A stretch of 64,000 bases of DNA from Anas platyrhynchos (lineage: Eukaryota; Chordata; Aves; Anseriformes; Anatidae): NCBI RefSeq assembly GCF_047663525.1, contig NC_092587.1:36261001-36325000 (forward strand), given 5' to 3'. The notes beneath the pieces were generated by a model. The model ran no database searches and had not been told where the DNA came from. It saw nothing but the letters and a program-made list of their open reading frames with translations. This document shows, in pieces, positions 25,136-36,708 of this stretch; the stretch's first letter is position 1; the number at the start of each line of letters is the position of its first letter. The translations under genes were made by a program, and so were the position numbers.

Positions 25136-26861
25136 CATGATGAATATCATGATGAATATTGCATGTGGTACTATAGTACTGCCATTTCCAAAAGGAGACT
25201 GCCATTATGGAGATGTGACAGAAGGGCTGGAGCATGGGAGAACCAAAGTGGGGCTGGAACTGATCCACTCAGAAAACAAGCGAGAGACATTATCATAACA
25301 TACAGTCTTAGATTTGACTGGGAGTCCTCTTTTACAAAGGGCATTTCTGGTCAAAGGTGGCAAGCTCAAAGCCAGTCCAAGAAAATATTTTCTCATGTAA
25401 GGAGGTATTGACTGTGACACTGGAGGCTTCACCAACACCTGGTGGTGAGGAATATAGAAAAAATATTCAAAGTGAGGTAAGTACAATAACAAGATCATCC
25501 CCTTTTATAGTTAATGCTTTAAAAGAGTAGTAGTTTGGGTAGAGAATAAAACCTGGTGTTTTATAGTTCATTATGTCTCATAGTTTAAGACTATGTTTTC
25601 AGTGTTAGGATACCATTTAATGTGTACAGACAATCCTACAGCTACCTGCAAAGCTAGCTCTGAGGTATCTGATTCCACCAGCTGACACAACTTCCTGGGC
25701 TTAAGAAGGTCTCAGATATGGCTCTGTATTGTTGCATATGTACAAGAGAGAGAGATTTGCCTTTGTATTTTGTGGTGATCCAAGTCCTTCTTTGGAACCA
25801 CTGGGTGCTTTCAGATTATAAATAACCATAAGTTGGATCACAATAAATATAGCCAGAATTCAACACTGAGACATACTGAAATGACAGTTGAAAAACAGAA
25901 AAGACAGTCTCGGATCTGAGCTGGTTATCTTCAAAACATGTGGGAGAGTTGGGTTTCTGAACTGTCTGATGGCCAGTAACCTTTGAATTTTAGCTGCCAT
26001 TCAGCAATTTCTTACCTTCCTTCCAAAAACGTCGTACTTTGTACCCACATCTTCCACTTCTTTGATGACAAGTTTCCAAAAGTATTTTGGGTTTGTCTAA
26101 ATTTGACAATTTTAGCATAAAGCTTTATTACATGCTATTGTCCAAACCAATTAGAACTAGAGCTGAATTAACAAACCCAGGTTCAAACTGGTTTCCAAAA
26201 AATTACTAGATATTCCTGAGCTGCTTCATCTGTAGCCAGTAAGTCTCTCTCTTTCTAGTTGTCTTGCTATGTGTATCTTCCACCTGTATTTTGAACACTA
26301 AGTACTAAATCTGTGGCTCCAGTACATATAACGTTTGTGGTTTTTTTTTTTTTTTTTTTTTCTTTTCTTTTTTTAACTCCCTAGGGTATCAAAGAGTCAT
26401 ACAGCTTTCTGTCATGGAAAGCTTCCTCAAAGAGCCGAGGAGACAGGTTAGTGAAATTTCCCTCTGTGTTTTCCCAGAACTATTTCTTTTGGAGAGGGGG
26501 GTTTATAAATGGAAGTGTGAATTTTTAATTCCTCCTTTTTTTTTTTTTTTTTTTTTCCTCATCCTGTCTACCAGTTATGAAGATTTACAGGGTAAGAAAC
26601 TCCTCTTGGATGTAAGAACTATGCTGTTTGCAGGAATGTAGGACTTGATATGCTGCCTTTCCATGCATTACTGCCATAGTTAAACAGTCCTAGGTTCAGA
26701 TAGAACAACAGGACACGTGAAGGAACATCTGTGCAGTGAAACTGCCGTGGCACATGACAGGCATCTTCTTTTGAGCAAGGAGAGGAATATTTGTCTGCTG
26801 AAGGGATCCTCCCTTGTACTTCCTCACTCAGAACAAATGACTCAATCAGATGAGAAATATA

Positions 26862-26893
<32 letters not shown>

Positions 26894-29800
26894 CCCTGTC
26901 AAATGCAAGAGATCATGTTTCTTGAGTTTCTTGAGCTTTCAGTACTTTTGTGCATGGCAGAATCCAGAATCTTAAAAGTGTGCTATTGTTATCAGACATC
27001 AGGCATCTTATGAAGAAGTAAGAAGCCGATCACATCCTTAGGACAAATTTTATGTGGTTTCAGTCTCCAGGAGAGGTCTTGTGACCTGAGGCTATCGTGT
27101 ACTGTATTTTGCTCCACAAAATGTCAGATTTGGGAAACTGGGAAAATAGCTTCTTGTGTGGTGGATGGTTTGTCTAGCTGCTAAACTACAGGCAGCACCA
27201 GACAGCTCATGTGCAGACTTCTTGCAGGTCAGTCAGTGTTCAGTTTTAATTCAATTCAGTGAGATTTTATTGGCCTGACAAAGTACCCTAGCACATGAAC
27301 ATGCTGAAAGTTTAGCAAAATCACACCTACTAAAATTGCCCTCTTTTATAGGGCAATTTGTGAAGCACTGGTAGCACTCAGGTGGCATGTTACAGTGTCA
27401 ACAGAGGCTTTCTGAACTTACTGCTTCCACTGACCAATAAAAGCACTAACAAAGACTTGTAGAACTTCTATTTTTCACAAACGGCTTAAATAACTGTGCA
27501 ATGGCACTTTCAAGTATTGAAGTCATTCTGCTGTGCTTTAGGGAGATGTTAAGAAAGTTAATTCTATGTTATCTGTGCCGAGCTATCTGGGTACAGCATG
27601 TCAAATCAGCAGTAAGACTTTATGTTTTCCTGCCCAAACCCAAGGAAATCAGAGCCCCCTACAGACTATTTAGTCTTATAATATATCTGACAAATAGATA
27701 CAATTCTAATTTTATAGGAGCAGAAACTGAGTTTATAAGATTTGTGTAAAGTCTCAAGGGCTGTCTGTAGCAGGACCTAGAAAGAACCAAGATCTATTTT
27801 AACTACAGGTTCAGAAACATGGCGTAAAATGACGTCTAACTGAATTTGGCATTTTTTTACTTGAGAAAGACTGATTTAGATGGAAACTTCTCAAGGGATC
27901 TGAACTAGAATTCACCAATGTTAAGTTGATAGTGTACCTGCTTGAGCTGGGTGCCTCTTTGGATGTGCATATGTGGATATGTAGAGATCAAGGACTCTAG
28001 GGAAAAGCAGAACCCACAACCCAGACACTGCCAAGGTTGATTGCACGTCTCAGAAGGAAATGGAATAGTGTTGAACAGTGCTAAATAGTGTTGAATAAAT
28101 AGTGATTAAATTATCAATTCAAATCCAAAAGCCAGAATAAAATATTTTACATTTTCAAATGGAAATACATCATGTAGACTGGAGAACAAAAAAATCATTC
28201 AGCAGGAAATGCAAATAATTTGATGTTTTCAGCCAGAACAGAGATGTTAAAACCTTTACTAAACAGCATTTTTCCTGACAACTCTTATTTACAGTATCAG
28301 AATACCTCACTGCAACATTTTCAGTCACCTCCAAACACAATTATATGATTTATAAGTGCAACAAAAATGAGACACAGCTAGGTTTTCAGTCAATATAGAC
28401 CCCAGCATTTGCAGGTTGCTGGATCTGTTTTTCAAGGTCAGTTCAGAATGCTGGTGTCTGCATCACTTCAGATTAACTGGAGATCCTGCATCTGGGACCA
28501 GTTCTTTCATCTGAGAACCATTTATTTACATGCGAGCATTACGTAATTTTGTCTGTGAGGTATGTGAAATAGACTATAGGTCTCATTAACTGATGGGCCA
28601 AGTTCTCTTTATGATGTCTGAGGAGCCCAAAAGAGGCCATGAGGCTGGCTGCAAAGGCAGCTTCCCATGCCAGAGAAATGCTTGGGTGGCCGTCAGTGAC
28701 TGCACCAGCTTGTGTCAGGGGGCAGAACACTACAAGCCAAGTGTGTGAGGATCCGAGCCCAAAAAAACACACCTGGCTGCTGGAAAACTCAAATCTTTGC
28801 AGCATTGTAGCACGATCTGTGATTCCAGTGCAGAAGAATATCTGATATGGTCTACATGAGTGCATCCAAGAAAGATAATGGAAAGTACTAGGAAGGACAG
28901 GACACGTGGTAATGGTTAACTGTAACTGCTACTTTTGCCTTCTTAAGTATCAGTATTAATTGCACTCAAATTTGTTCTGAGTACCAGTGATTGTTCTCCC
29001 ACTGGTGTCTTCTTCATTGTGATGAGGGCTTAGCCGCCCCGACAGATGAGTAGGTGTTCAGCACAGCTGACAGACCGAAACAGCTGCGGAAAGGCACGGT
29101 ACGCAAAGACCTCGCAGATTGATAGTAAAAATGAACTAAGTTGACATTACTTAGCTCTAAGTAACCGTGCTTTCCACAGCTCTAATGCTTGACGTTTTTG
29201 GATGGTGTCTGAGTGGAAGGAAAGCTTTATTCTTCTGAAGGAAGAAATCTGAAGGAATAACTTTATTCTTCTGTGCCTGTGAGCAGCCTGACTGGACTGA
29301 TCGATGGCAGTGGGCATACTCGGTGTCAGGATCAGAACCAGAACCAGAACCACGCAGAGGTGTCACCATTTGCAAGGACTTTGCCAAAGCCTCACACTGA
29401 AGCGGTGCAGATAATAACTTGGATGTACTGATACCCATATGTGAAAGTTTAAATAGTATTTGCCTGCAGTTATTCCTGTCTCAGGCCACTGCAGTTTGCC
29501 CTTTGCTTTTATATGCACCCACAACATTTTTTCTATGAAAGTAATATATGTGTTTAGTAGCTAATTTGCAAATATTAAACTTACCAATCTTTATTACAAA
29601 AATGGTTTTAGAAGAGGCTAATCATCATTATGGACTGGTTTTATAAAGCATAAAACAGCTAGTTTTCATCTACGTAACAGCTCCCATACCAGTACTGGCT
29701 TCCAACCTTTACAATGACCAAACCAATATTCTTGAAAAAGTACTGGGATTAATTTATATTTATTTGGAAGTCTGATATAGAATTATATGCAGTGTGACAG

Positions 29801-32460
29801 AAGCATACTACGCTGCTGCTCTATTGACTTTTAATACATCTTTGCATTGCTTCCTCCTTTGTCAATCTTCTGAGCCCTGGTGCAGAGACTACTTCTAAAC
29901 GTTTATGCTCACACCTTCTTGGTCTCAAGTGAAATTACCATTGTGATTGCTCCACATATCTGTTGTGTTTTATTCTGATCTTTCTAATCCTGCACTCACT
30001 TTGTCTCCCTTACACAGATCCTGTCCCATGCTCCATCCTCAGCAAATCAGTCCCCCATTTTCTCCATGCAATTTCAAGCTTGATACCCTTTGCTACCCTG
30101 TGGTTCCCATCATTCCTCCCATAGTGATGTTGTTTGAGATACATACGCAGTTTGTTCCCTTCCCCATTCAGATTCTGTCCCCTAATCTTTGCTTATCTAA
30201 TGCAAATCCTTTGGGCAAAGTCTGAAATGAAGGTAAGAATTTTATGAATGGAAAAGTGCCAGCGTGGCTTCAATGCTATCATCATTTATTAGAGATTTTA
30301 GAAAGAAATTTTCCAGCATATCATTATAGAGGGGGAGAGCGTCCATGTATTAAAAGTCCCTATTAATCCCTTATTCTGGTCTATCGGTTACAGGTGTTGC
30401 TGGGGAAAGCAGCTATAACGTGCACCTGTTATTCCCATTTTTCATGCTATGCCTTTTCACCAGTAATTCTAGTCCCCTTCTCAGGCCCTTGTGAAATCAT
30501 ACTCAAATGAAAGCCACAGATGGTGCAATTTAACATTGCTCCACAGCCTTTGTGCAGCTGAATGTTCACATTGGTTTACTTTTTTTTTTTTTTTTTCCTG
30601 CTGTAAGCAAGAGTCAGCATACACAGGTGGCTTCCAGTTGCTCTGAAGGTTTTGAGATGATGGCCATGAGAAGCTGGAAGGGCAGAACTGGAAGAAAAAT
30701 AAAGGGTGAAGAAGGAATGGTATTGGGAAAAGCTGTTGGTTATAGACTGTTCCCTGAATACACCTGTAGATACTCAAAAGAATGCCATTCCTGCCAGTAC
30801 TTTACGGTGGTTGTTTTCCTGAAACTTCACAAGTTGAACATTATTTTTTCGTGTAGTACATTACTAAAAGAGCTATGGTTGAGCATAGAATAACATGGGA
30901 TCTCAGAAACTGTTTTCACTTAGTGGGACTGTCATCCTGCCTTTTGCTTCAGAAACACAAAAAGAGGGATATGGTCTTTGACTAGCTGGATTTAGTAACT
31001 CAGGTGTTATTGATCAAATGGAACAATTTATTTAATTTTTTTTCCTGGGTTTTAGAGAGTAGTTAGATCTCTCCATTAGAACAGTTTTTGAAAGCAGAGT
31101 CTTGCAGAAATACAGATGGTAGTTGGCAGCCACTAGCCTAATGATAGAGTGTATTTGTAATGCTAATAACTCATTATCCATGGAAATATAGCAATTTTTA
31201 AGTAAACATAAAGAAAGCTGAAAAGCGAAGGCTAATGTAATGCATTCTTTAAGAAGAAAGAACTAGACAATGTAACTTTTTTTCTTTCTAATCCTTGGCT
31301 ACTAGCTGCAGGCTGTTACTGAACATACCACTGTGCCCCAGCACATCTGTACATATTTAGACACTTTGGTATAATCCATGAGAAAAATCTTGCAAACATG
31401 CTTGTTGTTTGAGGTTCTGCCCTACCACTAGGATATGTTAACTAGTTAAAGTGAAGCCACTAATTTAGATTGTTTATAAAGAAGTTTATTGTTGGTGGCT
31501 TTTGTGGAACACATTAAGTGCCTAGATTTCAGAGCAACAAAACTCATTACTCCCTTATTTATTTATTTAATTGTAGGAAGGTCTCAGGTGGAAGAGAGCT
31601 TCTTAAATGAATATGGTCTGTTTTTAGTGTCTCCAAGAAGTTTGTCTGTCTGGTGTAACCAGTCTTCTTGGCACTGTGGCAAAGTGGGATACATTCCAGT
31701 TTTGTCAATTATTAGAGTATGAAGAAGAATACAAAAAGAGATTAACATTCAATAAATCTACAACGTAAGTAAAATAGTAAAATAATATATAAATAAAATC
31801 ATAAAAATCAATAAATCTACACCATATAGAAATATGTTGCCATCTGGTTGCTGTCATTTTTACAACCAGGTAAAAACTGGAAAGATTATAGGGCTATAAT
31901 TTTTAGGAAATCCACTACATTTAGAAGTGTGCAAGTTGAGGCATCCACTTGAGACAACTAAAACCTTAGCGGAGCAAAGAATCAGCAAAATTAACAAATA
32001 CTGTAAATGTGACCTGGTGGCTCTTTCACTGTGACAAGAAGCATTTACAGTGTCCCTGTAAACCTTCCCAAGTGCTTCACATTTTGCCAAATATTTATTA
32101 GAGTTTCATGGGTCTTTGTGCAAGCTTTTGAAGACTTGCTTCGGACAAATTTTTGTCTTAAGTACCTGGCCTTTGTGGTGCTTATTCTCCTCAAATCCTG
32201 TTAAGACCAGGGACCGATTGCCCTTAGATTCTTGCAAGGTTGGGCCCTTTGTGGGAATGTATTTGATTAGTTAAACTGGACCGTTATTAGCTGCTGACTT
32301 GCCTCCCTTTCTGCTTTCTGTTGATGGCCAGTTGCTCTGTGTTGCCACTGTCTATAGATTGGTAGAAACACATTCAGAGTCTTGATAGAAACTGTTCAGT
32401 TGCCATGTATATTTAGTTCTTGATATTTTTTTCCCAAGTGAAAAGGAATCAGGGTTGGCC
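25136..32460. other. Intergenic, no gene recognised
   Basis: Seven kilobases of AT-rich DNA without a recognisable exon. Simple repeats: T-run 26340-26361, T-run near 26528-26557, (AT)n then T-run 26860-26893, T-run 30580-30597. Frames are under 115 codons and show no motif. An AT-rich patch at 28060-28330 looks non-repetitive but I cannot assign it. Confidence 0.5.
27680..27780 (-). repeat. MIR/CORE-SINE-like relic
   Basis: 'ttctaattttataggagcagaaactgag' followed by 'aaagtctcaagggc' and 'gcaggacctagaa' matches, in order, the complement of the MIR-type SINE core and tRNA-proximal part. Diverged and by eye. Confidence 0.4.
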
Positions 32461-32649
32461 TTATTTTATTTTATTTTATTTTATTTTATTTTATTTTATT
32501 TTATTTTATTTTATTTTATTTTATTTTATTATTTTATTTTATTTTATTATTTTATTTTATTTTATTTTATTTTATTTTATTTTATTTTATTTTATTTTAT
32601 TTTATTTTATTTTATTTTATTTATTTTATTTTATTTTATTTTATTTTAT
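32461..32649 (+). repeat. (TTTTA)n pentanucleotide microsatellite, 189 bp
   Basis: About 37 units of TTTTA with only three one-base-short (TTTA) units. The purity argues for recent expansion. The long Phe/Tyr/Leu/Ile frames through it are artefacts of the repeat. Confidence 0.98.
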
Positions 32650-34885
32650 GTGGTTTTGCTTGGATTGTGGGAGAGAGATAGTTCTTTACTTAGATAAATA
32701 AAGCAGATAGCTGCTACATGGTAGTTCAGAACATTAGAAAAGCCCAAGCCATATCCAGGTTTTCTGGTATAAAATTTTGTGTTTTTATCTTTAGCTACTT
32801 TCCATTCCAAGTGGTCTTTAAGACAGACTTTTCTAGTGCATATTATAATGCAAATCATGAGTTTGGTAACTTAATGCAGAGAAAATGAAAAAGGAATGAA
32901 ATCTTTGAAAATTGGTTGTTTTTGTTCTTTTGTGTATTGTTAGTACCATCTGTCTGGCTTTGTTGAACTGTATTAAATAACATTTTTGAGCTTTGGATAA
33001 ATGGCCGTTCCCCAGTATTTGAAACCCTTACCACTCCAGGAAAAAAGAGAGATCTGTAAGGGAATTTCTGGAGCTGTTGATAGTTTAAATTTATTTTCCT
33101 TGACAGAAGGAGACTTATGAAAGGTACAACACTAACAAATAAATGAAACTAATCTGTTTGTCCTCAGAACACGCACAACATAGACAGCAGCTATGGACAT
33201 TATTTCACCACTAAGCTGCCAATATGTTCCCACCTTGCTCTGCAGGGAACATGATTGTTCACTCTCTGCTGTGCCTGTGTCTTTGGCCTTGCTTACAGAG
33301 ACACCAGTGGTGATCTGAATGAGCTTGTCCATCAGAAGGAGATAGAAATTTACCCATTTATCCTGAGCTTTTAAACAGCCCATATAAAAATAAGAATAAA
33401 ACCATCCCTTTTGAATATGTAGCAATAGTAGAGAAAATAACAGTAAATTTCATTCAGAGATGTAAATCTTTGAATTACTGTGTATTCCAATCAATTACCA
33501 TATACAACAATACTTCTAATTAACTAAACAAAAATGCCTGCATCCACTAATAAAGCCTTTTAATATCTTCAGACATGTGCTGTCAAAAAAGAAGACAAAA
33601 TACAATTTCTGCTTTTAAAAAATGTCACAAATCACGCTTATTCTAATGGAGTGGGTGCTATAAAAACACCTTGATAAATCACAGGAATTCCAGGTCAGGC
33701 TGAAGGTCCATCTGGCTTGGTATCCTGCCCCCAAGAGCAGCCAAATAAGATGCAAAGAGAAGGATGTAAGGGGGAAGACATGTCTCCTGGCCTCCAATAA
33801 CTTGCAGTTCATGGATTTCCTGTGTCAGGGGTTATGTCTTTGTGTTTAGAAGCCCTCAGGGGATTCCTTTCCCTATTAATTTGTCTAATAAACTTTCACC
33901 ATCTACAATATCCTAGGGCGTGTAATTCCCCAGTGTGACTGCATGCTGATGTAGAGAACTACTGCCCTTTGTTTTCAATCTGTACACAAATGGACTGTTC
34001 TTATTTTCCCTCTTTCCCACTTTTTGCTTCTTCTGATCATTTCTCAGTCTGTGTTGTACATAGGGCAGAAGTCAATCATGCCAACACCTTCCCAGGCCAG
34101 TTTCCTACAAACCTCGTGAGTTGTTGCCTTGCAAAGGCAACTTCTCCTTATGTTATGCTCTCATGTTGCTCTCATGTTATGAAAGTTCTTGGTTGGCTTC
34201 TCTTTGTCCTGAGCTGGGTTTGCCAGAACCTGGTTTGTTTAGGGAGGCTTTACTCTTGCCCCCTTTTTGAGAGTGCTAGAAGATTGCCCCCGTTGATAGA
34301 AAGTTGTGCTCTCTCCAAGAGCTCAACACAGTTTATTCTTTGTTTTGTTACCCTGGTGCAGGCACTGCCCTGAAAACTGTTGAACTTCCATGAGACAGAC
34401 TTGTTCTTGCCTGTCTCTCACCCACATTAGAGTATGTTTAGTACCTGCTAGCAAGGGTTTGAAGTTGGGGTCTGATGCTGGTGCTTTAAAAGTCCATATC
34501 AGAGTGAAAAATGGTACTTAACTCAATTTTAGTACTTGTATCGAAACCACAATCTTACAAGGGTGTTATTTCAACAGGAAAAGTCATTAGCAGCCTTATC
34601 TGTTGCTCTCTGTTTACTGTATCACCACTTCGCACTTGTATTAAGCCCAGGGTTGGGATTCATCTCACATATTTTGTTAGGCCTGTAGTAGGGCCCTCTA
34701 CAACTGAGAGTCATCCCAGGCTCCTTTTTAGGAGAGAAAGATACAGCACAATTCCTCAATGTTACTTGTGCTGCTTCCTTTAGAACAGGGTGATAAATAC
34801 CTTCTTTCTCTCCACTGACCAGTAAAGTGTTCCCAACTATTACATCAGTTATGCTTCCACACTGTAGGTATGTACCTTTGGTTAG
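32650..34885. other. Intergenic, no gene recognised
   Basis: AT-rich sequence with one interspersed-repeat relic (33691-33885, listed separately). The 134-codon frame at 33969-34373 has no recognisable domain. Confidence 0.5.
33691..33885 (+). repeat. Old interspersed repeat, copy A
   Basis: Contains 'aggtcaggctgaaggtccatctggcttggtatcctg' and, further on, 'ctccaataacttgcag', 'atttcctgtgtcaggg' and 'aatttgtct'. The same ordered landmarks (GGTCAAACCAAGGTCCAYCTAGCC, then CTTCCAGTGATTTGCAG and a TTCCTGAGCC block) occur in a second copy at 52612-52830. I remember this pattern as an ancient amniote interspersed repeat but cannot name the family securely. Confidence 0.5.
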
Positions 34886-34890
34886 GTGAG
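34886..34890 (+). repeat. Candidate target-site duplication, left copy (GTGAG)
   Basis: GTGAG just outside the left LTR edge is repeated at 39183-39187 just outside the right edge; the match extends to GTGAGTT if the outer LTR bases are counted. A 4-6 bp duplication is what retroviral integrase makes. The left LTR edge is mutated, so the exact boundary is uncertain by a few bases. Confidence 0.5.
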
Positions 34891-35432
34891 TTCTGGCTTA
34901 GCGTGGCAGGTAGCTGAGTGCCACAAAGCTGCGTTCCCTCCAGCCCAGTGTGATGTTTGAGAGAAAAAAAAAAAAAAAGTGAGAGTTGTGGGTTGAGATA
35001 TATGCAGTTTAATAAGAAAGAAAGAAAGAAAAAGAAAAAAAGATTAATAATAATGAAAACAAGTGATACACAGTGCAATTGTTCACTGCCAGCTGACCGA
35101 TGCCCAGCCAGTCCCCAAGCAACAGCAGCCCCCTGGCCAACGCCCCCAGCTTTTATTGCTGAGCATGTCATCATACGGTATGGGACATCCCTTTGGCCAG
35201 TTTGGGCCAGCTGTCCTGGCTGTGTCCCCTCCCAGCTTTTGCTGCACCCCCAGCCCCCTCGCTGGCAGGGCAGCATGAGAACCATAATAGCCCTCAGCTT
35301 AGTGCAAGCACTGCTCTGCAACAACTAAAATATCAGTGTGTTATCAACATTATTCTCATCCTAAATCCAAAACACAGCACTGTACCAGCTACTATAAAGA
35401 AAAATAACTCTATCAGAACCAAAACCAGGACT
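34891..35432 (-). repeat. 3' LTR of the endogenous retrovirus
   Basis: Aligns along its whole length with the LTR at 38643-39182. Shared blocks include the GATGCCCAGCCAGTCCCC region, the CTGGCTGTGTCCCCT block, and the terminal 'atccaaaacacagcac'. Both edges have mutated away from the canonical TG...CA. The (AAAG)n-type run at about 35018-35042 marks the pyrimidine tract after the polyadenylation region on the minus strand. It differs from its partner at very roughly one base in six in the well-aligned tail. Confidence 0.92.
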
Positions 35433-35882
35433 ATATACACCCCTTATTCCAAACCATCTACTTCATGCTCAAGTCCCATACTTTCCAACAACTCCTCATT
35501 AATCAGCACTACTCTTTGCTTTCTTTGCTATATACACATGGTTATCATTCCCTTAGTTTATGTGCTAACCCTTTAAAATGTCTACTGAGTTCATTTAGTC
35601 CATGACTTTGGTCTTCATCTGTCATAACGGTCCTTCAGGACAGGAGAGACGGTGTGTGGTGTTGGATTGCTGCGTGATGAAGCCTGCTCTGGTCACATCA
35701 CCGTTGCACTTCCCTGATTCCATCACTGCTGCACTTGTCCGGTTCCTTACAAGATTCACTCTTCATTAGTATGGGTAATTCTTACTGTAATACCATGGAC
35801 ATGACATGTAGCAGCTGTAACAGTGGTGACATACAACATCGTGTAACAAGTAGCATCACACAATTCAAATCACAGGCTGTTT
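35433..35882 (-). other. ERV internal sequence, unassigned
   Basis: Lies between the integrase remnant and the 3' LTR. It should contain the polypurine tract; a short purine-rich 'ggaataagggg' sits just inside the LTR on the minus strand. No env motif is recognisable, and frames are broken by many stops. Confidence 0.5.
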
Positions 35883-36640
35883 TCACCCAAGATCAAATCC
35901 TCTTAAGGTACACATCAGAGTTCCCCATCCTCCCACATTACCCACCAAGCACACCCATGTCTTTGAGCAAAAGCCATCTCACAGATGGGTTTGCCTTTGC
36001 CTGAGGCAGGAATTACCCAGGCTGTCTTCCCCAGCATATTTTTTTACACACTACAGGAACTTTGTCCCTTTCTATAGGATGCAAGAGTTTTGACTGGGCA
36101 GGGCCAGATCTATTGGCAGGTAGATCCTGTAGTGATAACTAACAGAGTAGCTTTTGCTAAATGTGTATCCCAAAGCTTGAATGTCCCAGCACCTATTGTT
36201 CTCAGTGTGTTCTTTGTATCATTCAATCTTCCTGGAGACCAGTAGATGTTAGGGGATATGTTAAACCCAGTTAATGCCATACCCTTTGGCCCAGCTGTCT
36301 GTGAGTTTTTTTCAGAAATAAGTCCTGATGTCTGATTCAATTCTTTCTAGGATGCCATGTCACCAGAAGACTTGCTTTTCAAGGCCAAGGATAGTGTTCC
36401 AGCTCGTGGCATGGGACATAGGGTATATTTGCTTCTGCTCAAGAGAGAGGATATCGTGGGTACACATCACGTGCCACCCTGTGCCTTTATCTGCATGACC
36501 GCAGGGAAGATAGGAGGAATTGGGATCGTAAATCTACCTTGAACCTAGAAGCCTGGGTACATGATTTGCAAGAAAAAACAATAGACCAAAGGAATTCTTC
36601 TAGGAAAATTATGGCTCTATTTCTATTGGGAAGTTCCCCA
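35883..36640 (-). pseudogene. pol: Decayed retroviral integrase (pol remnant)
   Basis: On the minus strand the translated pieces follow a retroviral integrase in order. First comes a Cys-x2-Cys-like zinc-finger end (about 36580). Next is a segment around the first catalytic Asp (about 36535), then an IESD..TYF segment around the second Asp (about 36345-36320). A GINWV..HIP segment before the catalytic Glu region follows (about 36270). Last is a C-terminal domain rich in Trp (CAWWVMWEDGEL, about 35930). The copy is not functional: at least five in-frame stops and one or more frame changes interrupt it. The N-terminal part of pol (protease, reverse transcriptase, RNase H) is absent, so gag and integrase remnants are almost adjacent. 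Confidence 0.75.
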
Positions 36641-36708
36641 GACAGAGTAGAAAGTCTGATCTTACTTCTGATCCTAATGACAGGTCTTCTGGTTTGCATT
36701 TACAAAAA

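Noticed and set aside
32420..32701. Frame rich in Phe, Tyr, Ile and Leu resembling a membrane protein
   Set aside because: It is the translation of the (TTTTA)n microsatellite.
34845..35328. 159-codon minus and 123-codon plus frames
   Set aside because: Both lie within the 3' LTR; a similar frame (227 codons at 38652-39335) spans the 5' LTR. LTR non-coding sequence.
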